17,500 nucleotides of DNA from the NCBI GenBank assembly GCA_963070105.1, contig OY718805.1, positions 8,716,652 to 8,734,151 of the forward strand, in the 5' to 3' direction. The DNA is from Litomosoides sigmodontis (taxonomy: Eukaryota; Nematoda; Chromadorea; Rhabditida; Onchocercidae). This document shows positions 10,256-17,500 of the stretch, one piece after another. The notes beneath the pieces were generated by a model. It searched no databases. It worked only from the letters and a program-made list of their open reading frames with translations, and was not told where the DNA came from. The first letter of the stretch is position 1; the number at the start of each line of letters is the position of its first letter. The translations under genes and the position numbers were made by a program.

Positions 10256-12567
10256 ATGGAAAATATCGTGAATTCGGTAAAAAGCATAGCCCTCGATGTT
10301 GGTCAGTATTTAACACCAGTACTTCGGGAATCAAAATTCAAGGAGACAGGTGTATTAAATCCTGAAGAGTTTGTTATTGCCGGCGATTATCTCATACATC
10401 ATTGTCCGACATGGTCATGGGGTCAATTAGAGCCGTCAAAGTAATTTAGCTGTTGTCTTTTTTTGATTTTTTACTTTATTTTTATCAAAGGTGTATTACT
10501 TTACAAAATGAGGTAGTAAAGGCATGAAGTTTCAAGACATGAGTGATACGCTTAGTAGGGAGGTCGCTTTCCTTCGATAATAAAATGAGTCAAGAGTTAT
10601 GCAATGAAATAACTGTCGAAAGTTTAACTGTTTCGCATAAAAATTGGTCTGCATAGTTTAATCTGCATAGTTGTCCGATGTAATACGTTGCCCTTTCTTA
10701 CACCTTCCATTGTGCTTGTTAGAATTTATAAACAGATAACTTGGAATGTCTTGAGTATTTCGGTTATTTTAAGTTTTTTTACATATTTGTTAATATTTCA
10801 GAGCCAAACCATATTTACCTACGGACAAGCAGTTCTTAATCACACGCAATGTGCCGTGTTTTAGTCGATGCGTGGACATGGAATATAATCCATCGCAAGA
10901 AAAGGTAGTTTAAGTTGGAAGGAATAATATCCATTATTTCTTATGTTCATTCATTATTAGTCTTGGTAATAATTATATAGCGGTCTTTTCAGGTTTTCTT
11001 CCGGCATGTATTTGAGTTTGAAGTTTTAGGATACTTTAATTCGCCGCTATAATTAAATTTAATTGGTACGACAAATGCTCTGACGGTTTTAGTCCTACAA
11101 TTTTCCATAGAAAGGTTGCATAACATTAAATCCATAGAAGCTAGGCAGTTAATGAAAAATCATTGATTTATAAAAAATCTCCTTTTTGAAACTTCAATTA
11201 CAGATACTAAAAGATAAAGAGTGGGATGAAGAAGGTGGTTTCACTAACGTCGAAGATGACGAAGGATGGGTTGACACTCACCATTATATATTAGATACAA
11301 GTCAGAAACCTGCATCTATGTTTGCAACGCCTCAGGCGCAATCTTCTGAGGTCTGGATTTCACATACTTTTATCACATATAATGAACGGCATGATTTAAT
11401 TTTGCTTAAAAACACACATTGTTGTTTTTAGTCAAAGCGGTCACAAGAATCGGATGACGATGATGATAGGCCACCGATAGACATGGATGCGTTTGTAGCT
11501 GAGGGTGGTCTGGAAGAAGATGATCCTTATAGGTGGTTTTTTAAAAGATTTTCTCAAAATAGCGGTAAGAAAATGTATTTCATATTCCTTCTGCTCTTTT
11601 GTACTTTTTTAAAAATTCAAATTTTTAATTTGTTTCGTCACTATGTAGAGACAGGAAAGTTAAGAAAGATGTTCAAGATTTGTTGAAGAGAATAGAAACG
11701 ACGCTGAAGGTGACATGGATAACGTTTTGCATACACGTACCTACGACCTTCACATAACTTACGACAAATATTATCAGGTCACTTAGATTACACTTTTAAT
11801 AGTTCCTGTAACTTTTTTAGCAGTGAATCATTTACTGGTTGTTTTCACTGAGGTTATAATAAAATTATAGTAATAGTTTAGGTACCTCGTCTTTGGTTGT
11901 GTGGGTACGACGAAAACAACAAACCACTTACTGTCGACAAAATGAGTGCAGATTTTTCTCAGGTTTTTCATTTATCCTTTACATTTTAGATGTAAAAATA
12001 TAGTAATTTGTTATGTCGTGGCAGGTTTCTCTCATTTGCGTATTGTCCACCTCAGCAGTTTTCCGACATCTGTCTTCCATGGTAATTCAAAAAAAATTAT
12101 AATTTATAATTTAGGACCACGTCAATAAAACGATTACAATGGAGTCCCACCCATATTTTCGTACTGCAATGGCTTCTATCCATCCTTGTAGACATGCGGA
12201 AGTTATGAAACGTCTTATTGAACAGCTTGCTGAATCAGGAAAAGAATTGAATATTGATCAGTATCTCATCATATTTCTCAAATTTGTTCAGGTTAATTTT
12301 CAGTTATTCTTAAATCCCATATTCCAATACACGTGGGATTAATTAGTTGATTTGGATTTGAATGAACTGGTAAGAACCTTTCATCCAGTTAACTAAAAGG
12401 AATATTTCTCAGCAAATATGAATTGGACACTTAGTTGTTATTGGAAAACAAATCTTGTTTTTTTTGAAGATCACAATTTTATTTGCAGTCGTGAATTTAA
12501 TTGACATGAATTGTAGGCAGTGATTCCAACAATAGAATATGACTATACGCGAAGCATCCAACTTTAA
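10256..12567 (+). CDS. atg-3: ATG3, E2-like enzyme of ATG8 lipidation (8 exons)
   Basis: ATG3 takes activated ATG8/LC3 from the E1-like ATG7 as a Cys thioester and transfers it to phosphatidylethanolamine on autophagic membranes, helped by ATG12-ATG5. Exons: 10256-10440, 10802-10904, 11204-11350, 11432-11532, 11678-11777, 11882-11962, 12115-12291, 12517-12567. The product is 314 residues, the length of human ATG3. The N-terminus ([19 protein letters not shown]) matches the membrane-sensing amphipathic helix, followed by [15 protein letters not shown] and HHCPTWSW. A long acidic flexible segment (residues about 97-190, with EGG/DDDDD) precedes [14 protein letters not shown]. The active-site Cys264 lies in IHPCRH, and the C-terminus has FLKFVQ then [16 protein letters not shown]. 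Lys244 aligns with the mammalian lysine (K243) that can carry ATG12; that role is untested here. The one doubtful junction is the exon 5 acceptor: 11678 gives 314 residues, 11669 gives 317 (adds CSR). The better-looking TAG at 11648 leads to the wrong frame or a stop. Confidence 0.97.
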
Positions 12568-12990
12568 GTCAATTATATGAAAAAGTGGAGAGTTTTGCTT
12601 CGGCTGCAATTACGAACATCTTTCAGTTGTTCACTTATGTGTCAGAACTGAATTTCTTCCATGAAAATTATCTCACTTTTGAAACTTTCATAGTTTATGG
12701 GGTGTTTATTTGTTTTCCTAAAAGCAGAGCTTTTGAGGCTGTTTTCCTTAGCTTTTTTGCTTTAGATTTTTATTTATTGCAGTGAGAGAGAAACTGTTTT
12801 GTCTTTGCAGTTTATCTTTCTATTTTTAATCTTTTTGTGCTTACATTTATTACATTCTTAATCAAAGTTGTAGTATCTTACATAGTGCATTTCACTGGAA
12901 ATTTTTATTTGTAAATTTTTTTGGAAAGATTGATGTCGTCTGAAGCAAAATAATGTGCAAAGGAGCTGCTATAAATTTTGAATAAATATC
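12568..12990. other. ATG3 3' UTR and intergenic spacer
   Basis: No gene seen. The frame at 12585-12785 is a Phe/Leu/Ser-rich translation of T-rich DNA. The first consensus AATAAA after the ATG3 stop is at 12981-12986, about 415 nt downstream, so ATG3 either has a long 3' UTR or uses a variant signal earlier. Confidence 0.5.
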
Positions 12991-13447
12991 ATGGCTTTTT
13001 TTTGTTTTACTTGGAAAGGAAGGTAAATGGGCATGGTGAATGAGGGTACTGTTGTGATTCTCTTGTGATAGAACGTGCAACTACGTAAGCCTCAAGGAGA
13101 TAAGGTAATTTTTTGAAACGGAAGCCTGAAAGATAGCATATATGATTCGATAGAATGATTAACCTGATTTTCAAAATAAAGTAGCAAGAAAACTTATGCC
13201 AATGACAACTGCAATAATCTTGAATTATATCGAATTAAGATTCATTATACGCTTCGTAACTTTCGCGCACGTATTGGACATTGCAAAGGAAAACGTAATA
13301 ATTGGGCGACTAAATTTCTTTTTGTTAAATGAACTTCGAAACTCCGTTCGCAAGGCCCGTATTTCAGGCGACGCTCATCATGATCGCTATTGTCAGAGAA
13401 ACTATGCGAGCAATCGGTGCAACAACATGCAGGCTAATACGATATGA
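12991..13447 (+). CDS. candidate small cysteine-rich protein gene (4 short exons)
   Basis: Proposed exons: 12991-13022, 13072-13104, 13182-13294, 13368-13447 (TGA). All junctions are in phase, with introns of 49, 77 and 73 nt. Donors are GTAAAT, GTAATT and GTAATA. Acceptors are TGTGATAG and AATAAAG (both weak) and TATTTCAG (good). The predicted 85-residue protein starts MAFFCFTWKGRTCNYV, contains ELYRIKIHYTLRNFRARIG, and ends in SNRCNNMQANTI. Its six cysteines are at residues 5, 13, 32, 56, 68 and 77, and it is basic. No classical signal peptide or known Cys pattern is recognised. Support: the last two exons are clearly less A/T-rich than the flanks, the good acceptor lies between them, and two AATAAA signals follow within 140 nt of the stop. 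Weak point: an overlapping frame across the last two exons is also open (reading IVRETMRAIGATTC), and the first two exons rest on phase alone. The last two exons are the most credible part. Confidence 0.4.
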
Positions 13448-13572
13448 TGATCTTGCCTTATCAACCTTAACCTTTTTTTTCTATCAGTTGTTAATACTCC
13501 CATTTAAGCTGTTTAACAGTTTAAATTTCTTCTTCACTTTCTTAAGTAACTTTTTAATTTTAAATGAATAAT

Positions 13573-13586
13573 AATAAACAAATAAA
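13573..13586 (+). terminator. paired polyadenylation signals
   Basis: AATAAA occurs at 13573-13578 and again at 13581-13586, about 126-134 nt after the TGA at 13447. This marks the likely 3' end of a plus-strand transcript. Confidence 0.5.
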
Positions 13587-13631
13587 ACTATCACAGTACT
13601 TTTTTTCCGGTGCATAATAGAACGAGAAAGG

Positions 13632-13652
13632 GAGAGAGAGAGAGAGAGAGAG
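13632..13652. repeat. GA microsatellite
   Basis: About ten GA units, followed by GGGAGAG. On the opposite strand it reads as CT and gives an apparent Leu/Ser-repeat peptide, which is spurious. Confidence 0.9.
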
Positions 13653-14089
13653 GGAGAGTGCTCTGCTCCCCCTTTTTTTTTCTCGGTTATTCTAGCTCCT
13701 AAGTTGTGTTTCTTGAAAAAATATACAATTAGTAGCAAGTGATGCGCTAAATTAAATAAAAACTAGTTATTCTTAAACAAAATATCACAAATAAAAATAG
13801 CTATTGCATAATTTTCCATTCATGAAAATTTCAAACATGTAAAATTTGAAAAGGAACAATGCGAACAATAGAATAGCTAGAAATGTTGAAGCATCGTTAT
13901 TAGCAATAATTAATGAATGAAGAGATTTGCACCTATTTGTTGTGCAACAGTCTATCTAGCAGAATATCATCTTATCTTCATGGCACTAAAACAAACAAAA
14001 TGCACGTAAACGTTTTGTTTGCAGTAGTTGTTAGGCGTGAAGTGTTTTGTTTATATGCTTATTATTATCACATAAATTGCATACAACGG

Positions 14090-14097
14090 TGACGTCA
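14090..14097. promoter_or_regulatory. CRE-like palindrome TGACGTCA
   Basis: An exact match to the CREB/ATF binding octamer, in a short less A/T-rich patch (CAACGGTGACGTCACTGCTGC). One octamer with no gene start beside it is weak evidence of function. Confidence 0.3.
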
Positions 14098-14659
14098 CTG
14101 CTGCAACTCTGCTAATTTCTGTGCATTTTCATTGTTGAAATGAAACACTCTACACAAGTAATTTTGTCTTCTTTTTTTTTCTCCACTGAATGAAAATGCA
14201 TGAGATTGCGAGGTGTTGTGAGAGTAACTGATAACATTTTATCAGAATTGAGAAATTCAAAAAAAAAACGGAAAACAATTTCGATAGACTGTATTGCTAA
14301 TAAGTATTTCATTCGATTTTACAATACATTTCTGATTTAGCTAAATTACTGTGAATTCATAGTTAGCAGAAAAAAAAAAGATATACAAACAATGATTGCA
14401 ACGCATACAAGGATAATCTTGGAGGTCATTAATAAAAAGTAGATAATTAATGATAGCATTAGTAGTTTGAAATTTGATATTACAATTTTATGCTATTTTC
14501 ATTTATGATAGCATAACAGTATGAATATGATAATAATTTGAAATTAGTCACTGTTATATGGTTTTCTTTTTTTTTTAAAAAAAAAAAAAACTGAAATGTT
14601 ACAATTCTACACCTACAAACAATTTCAATTCTACAATTTACAAATCGTTTTCATTGACC

Positions 14660-14662
<3 letters not shown>

Positions 14663-14694
<32 letters not shown>
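14663..14694. repeat. CT microsatellite
   Basis: About 16 uninterrupted CT units, ending in CCTACCC. Confidence 0.95.
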
Positions 14695-14697
<3 letters not shown>

Positions 14698-15313
14698 CCC
14701 ACTCTCATCTTCATTTGGGATAAATTAATTTGTTTAATTGAATAAATCTCTACAGGAATCGAATAATTTATTACTGTACGCGTTGCAAAACAACGTTTTT
14801 ATTTTCTTCTTCTTTTTGCAAAAATTATAACAAATGCTAATTAAACTTAATTAAAGTTACTAAAATGAAAAAAAAGAGGAAAGTGGGTGTGATCAGACAA
14901 AAATTTCATCCATATTTATTTAATAGTATGAACATATTTTGCAAAATTATTCACAATTTTGTCACCACATAAAGATGAAAGCTAATTAATGATTTAATTA
15001 TCATCAGGTACCTTTCATTGATTACGTGACACGCCAGTAAATTCGAATACTTTTTGTTGAATGTTCCGTTGAACTGTTCATCTTTTCCGTGCAACACACT
15101 TTATCTGTATCATTTCGCTTTTCACTTTTTTTTTTAAAAAAATTCAACATTATCGACATGTATAATCATTTTTATAGCAAACTCATTATCAGGAACAAAA
15201 ATTAAGAGTAAACAAAAAATATTGTGAAAAACAAGGTAAACAAACTTTATGCGGTCAAAGGAAAAAATTTTTTAGACTGATAAGTTGTTTGATGCTCCAT
15301 GCAATTTAATGAA

Positions 15314-16185
15314 TTAAAACAAATTTGTGGTAAAGTACTGACCGTGAGCATAACCACCGTTTGCTCCATAGTGCTGACTGCAGCTATTGTTCAATTGAAA
15401 GCCTGAATCGCTACCTGATCGACCTGAAATACACCGTTAATTGATTGATTGATTAGGAGAGTAGGAAACTTTGATAGTGATGTAACAGGAAACATTCAAA
15501 TAAGCACAATAACGTTGATTACATTTTGCGGAAAATTTAATATCTAACTTTTCCAATTAAACTAAAACCTAGAAAGAACACACGGATCGATCGGATTTTC
15601 TGGCTAAATTAAAACCTAAAAAGAATGTGTGGATTGGATTTTCTGATTAAATAAAAATCCAGCTGAAATTTGAATTTTCAATAAAAATAGTTTAATATGA
15701 AATAGTTATTTCGAAATTTCTGAAACAGACTGATTGCGCGAATTGTAAACAAATTCTTTTCGAAAAGTGGTGCAGCAGTGAGCATTCGTCTAAACCAACT
15801 TCTATTATTCGACGAAACGATTTCATCAGTGCTCGATGATCCCTTCTTCTTGCTATCATCATCGGTTGGCAGTAAACTGAAATTTGAATTTCTTCTCTTA
15901 TCCTACAATTCTAAAGTTTAATTTCGATAACTTTCTATCAATCATTACTAGTATTGTGTGCTGGAACATTGCATTTTAATCATTTCAACTGCACGAAAAT
16001 AATGAAGTGAAAAATGTTGAAACAGTTAAAAATTGAAGAGAAATTTAAATTTAACAAAAACTAAATTAAGAGAAATTTAAATTTAACAAAAACTAAATTA
16101 ACAAATAGAGTAAGAAAAAGGAAATGATACGGTGTGCAGTCGTAGTTGTTGGAGATTTTACTGGAAGGCATTCTTCCACAATTCA
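15314..16185 (-). CDS. candidate small Ser/Asn-rich protein gene (3 exons, minus strand)
   Basis: On the minus strand three short exons join in phase: 16185-16131, 15876-15800, and 15423 to either 15343 (GTCAGT donor) or the in-frame TAA at 15314. Acceptors are GTTAGTTCAG, CAAATTTCAG and TGTATTTCAG, all good for a nematode. Donors GTATCA and GTTGGT are less typical. Exon 1 has an ATG at 16171-16169 (MPSSKISNNYDC). The peptide continues LLPTDDDSKKKGSSSTDE, then SGSDSGFQLNNSCSQHYG, then GANGGYAHG, and, if read through, QYFTTNLF and stop, for about 75 residues in total. In exon 3 only this frame is open. The composition is typical of a disordered protein. I do not recognise it. It may be a complete small protein, or the middle of a larger one if exon 1 is internal (its incoming phase would be 1) and the 15343 donor is used. 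Confidence 0.5.
15555..15649. repeat. imperfect tandem duplication, about 43-52 nt unit
   Basis: AATTAAACTAAAACCTAGAA...GGATTTTCTGGCTA is followed directly by AATTAAAACCTAAAAAGAA...GGATTTTCTGATTA. The first copy has extra CTA and CGATC. It lies in the intron between exons 2 and 3 of the candidate minus-strand gene. Confidence 0.75.
16037..16100. repeat. perfect tandem duplication of a 32-nt unit
   Basis: The 32 nt starting AGAGAAATTTAAATTTAAC at 16037-16068 are repeated exactly at 16069-16100, with no spacer. The identity implies a recent duplication. It lies in the proposed first intron of the minus-strand candidate gene. Confidence 0.95.
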
Positions 16186-16379
16186 CTGAACTAACAATCC
16201 ACAGGAAGACAATTATCAGAAGTGTTGGCTAAGAAGGCGCAAACTACAAAATGACACTTTCTGTACAAATATATATTATTTGATGAAATTCAAGGTCACT
16301 CATCATTCGTTCAAATTACCTAAATTCTCGTCATAAATTGTCTATTGAAGTGAACATCTTACTAATAAAATAAATTTTA

Positions 16380-16404
16380 AATTTAAAAATGAAATTTTTA
16401 AATT
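16380..16404. repeat. perfect 11-bp hairpin with 3-nt loop
   Basis: AATTTAAAAAT, loop GAA, then ATTTTTAAATT. It is all A/T and could be chance in this composition. There is no T-run context that would suggest a terminator function. Confidence 0.6.
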
Positions 16405-16879
16405 AAGGAAAATACCTATTTGTAAGCGGTGAATTTAAAAGGTAATTTGAAATAACATTTTAATACCAATATGATATTCTCCCATCCAATTCTCTCAACC
16501 TAATTATTTGTATTTTTCACCTAAATATCCAAAAATTATGTCTCACCAATAAAGAGAACCATCACTGTAGTAGTAGTTTTCTTTTTTTTTTTTGTCAAAT
16601 GACAAAAGTCATTCCGTTAGTTATGGAACATTTTAGTAGAAAAATAAAAACCTTTCAACTGTGATATTTCCAACGCAAATTTGAATTTCAGTATGAAAAG
16701 AAGATTTTAATGGGGAAAAAATGATTTTATTGTCATAACTTAATTTTGTCGTTGTTTTGTATGACAAAATACTGCACCTTAATTTTCTTTAAATATATTC
16801 CAAATAGTCTTTTTATCATTTATATTAATCATATTATTAACGAAATATTTTTCTACATTACAGATTGCCCTCTTTCTAT

Positions 16880-16881
<2 letters not shown>

Positions 16882-16948
<67 letters not shown>
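16882..16948. repeat. CA microsatellite, about 33 units
   Basis: Uninterrupted CA repeat preceded by CTCTTTCTATCT and followed by CAGCAATC. Confidence 0.97.
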
Positions 16949-16949
<1 letters not shown>

Positions 16950-17189
16950 AGCAATCATCCTTATTTGTTATAACATAAACTTTCAATTAGTAAGATTTAA
17001 ATTTTAAATAAAGAAATTCGAATAGTAATGCAAGTTCAACAGCTAAATATCAAAATTCCACTTTAGATAACTGTCGTAAGAATGCTACACCTAATCCTTC
17101 ATTTTATTAGAGTATACCGTCTGAGAAATTGATTATTTGCCAGTGAGCTTTATGTGGTACGGTAGAACTGTAGTAAACGTGACAGAAAG

Positions 17190-17400
17190 TTTATCTAAGC
17201 GTAAGCGATGTAACGTGAGATAGTTTGACTGGAAGAGTGTAGGGGGAAGGACCGCTTCCTCTGAGCTCAGTAAGACTCACATTCACCTCTCTTTTACTTG
17301 GCCGCACTCGACGAGCGCTGTTTACGGTGAATATAGACAGTGAATTCAGCTTATCACACGTAAGTGATTAGTTCAAGCCGATCACTTACAGTATCTCTTA
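17190..17400. other. less A/T-rich island at the window edge, possible exon or promoter
   Basis: This block has clearly more G and C than the preceding kilobases. Minus strand: a frame of about 57-60 codons without an ATG is open from about 17365 to a stop at 17192 (with NSARRVRPSKREVNVSLTEL), and has internal GTAAAA and GTGAGT donor-like sites. Plus strand: a frame of about 45 codons (with GRTRRALFTVNIDSEF) reaches a consensus GTAAGT donor at 17360 in phase 0. The strand cannot be decided. It may be the first exon or promoter of the minus-strand candidate at 16.2 kb, or part of a gene beyond the window. Confidence 0.3.
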
Positions 17401-17500
17401 CAGTAATGCGTCAGCTTATTAAAGAAAGTATGCATGAAATTAGCTGAGTGATAGTATCTGAGACAGACAAAATGATTTATTCCTATAACAAACATTTCGT

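Larger units (their letters stand above)
13590..15313. other. A/T-rich non-coding DNA between two candidate genes
   Basis: No gene supported. It contains a CRE-like octamer, a CT microsatellite and an uninterrupted T10/A14 palindrome at 14567-14590. On the minus strand near 15,020-15,140 there is an open stretch (reading KRNDTDKVCCTEKMNSS) ending at a GTAATC donor-like site, but no acceptor was found for it. AATAAA on the minus strand at 14915-14920 could end a minus-strand transcript coming from 16.2 kb. Confidence 0.5.
16186..17185. other. A/T-rich non-coding DNA
   Basis: No gene supported. The apparent frame at 16746-16973 is mostly a His-Thr translation of the CA microsatellite. A short hairpin and a CA repeat are listed separately. 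Confidence 0.5.

Noticed and set aside
10113..10334. 73-residue minus-strand frame overlapping ATG3 exon 1
   Set aside because: Its overlap with the confidently assigned ATG3 exon shows it is a shadow.
11946..12128. 60-residue plus-strand frame within ATG3
   Set aside because: It covers mostly intron 6 in the wrong frame relative to the conserved ATG3 exons.
13484..13738. 84-residue minus-strand frame with a Ser-Leu repeat
   Set aside because: The Ser-Leu run is the translation of the GA/CT microsatellite, and the rest is A/T-run sequence.
14112..14312. 66-residue minus-strand frame
   Set aside because: No splice sites, homology or composition shift. Its length is consistent with chance.
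16746..16973. 75-residue frame with a His-Thr repeat
   Set aside because: The His-Thr run is the CA microsatellite, and the upstream part is Ile/Phe-rich non-coding translation.

Overview
The window looks like nuclear DNA of an animal, most likely a nematode. It is strongly A/T-rich, with many A and T runs, simple-sequence repeats, and short exons separated by GT..AG introns. Several intron ends match the nematode acceptor (T-rich then CAG or TAG). The one gene I can name encodes an ATG3 orthologue whose sequence looks metazoan. A spirurid/filarial-type nematode fits the composition and intron sizes of about 80-360 nt, but this is inference. No bacterial-type operon, CRISPR array, rRNA or tRNA gene was seen.

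Layout. 1-2500 is mostly non-coding and holds a foldback element (28-nt perfect inverted repeats around TA-rich DNA, 1112-1293) and one possible minus-strand exon near 2.3 kb. 2568-4040 is an uninterrupted TTA trinucleotide array of about 491 units. 4081-7065 is A/T-rich non-coding DNA with a TATA-like box followed by a strong splice donor near 4.14-4.19 kb, which could be the promoter and first exon of a plus-strand gene. 7460-8566 is a three-exon plus-strand gene for an unrecognised, Ser-rich, probably disordered protein, with AATAAA at 8674. 8700-10250 is intergenic, with one possible terminal exon, a less A/T-rich island and a tandem duplication. 10256-12567 is ATG3, with eight exons, 314 residues and the catalytic Cys at residue 264. 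12991-13447 is a candidate small four-exon gene for a protein with six cysteines, ending just before two AATAAA signals. 15314-16185 is a candidate small minus-strand gene of three phase-matched exons (Ser/Asn-rich). The rest is non-coding, with CT, GA and CA microsatellites, short duplications and hairpins. A less A/T-rich island at 17.2-17.4 kb may be a promoter or exon of a gene beyond the edge.

Functionally only ATG3 can be placed. It is the E2-like enzyme of the ATG8 lipidation pathway in autophagy. The neighbouring genes are not recognisably connected to it. A TTTTTTCAG 36 nt upstream of its ATG is a good candidate for spliced-leader trans-splicing or a 5'-UTR intron. No clear new biological system was found. 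The most informative leads are the two small multi-exon genes that an ATG-to-stop search misses, the giant TTA array and the foldback element.
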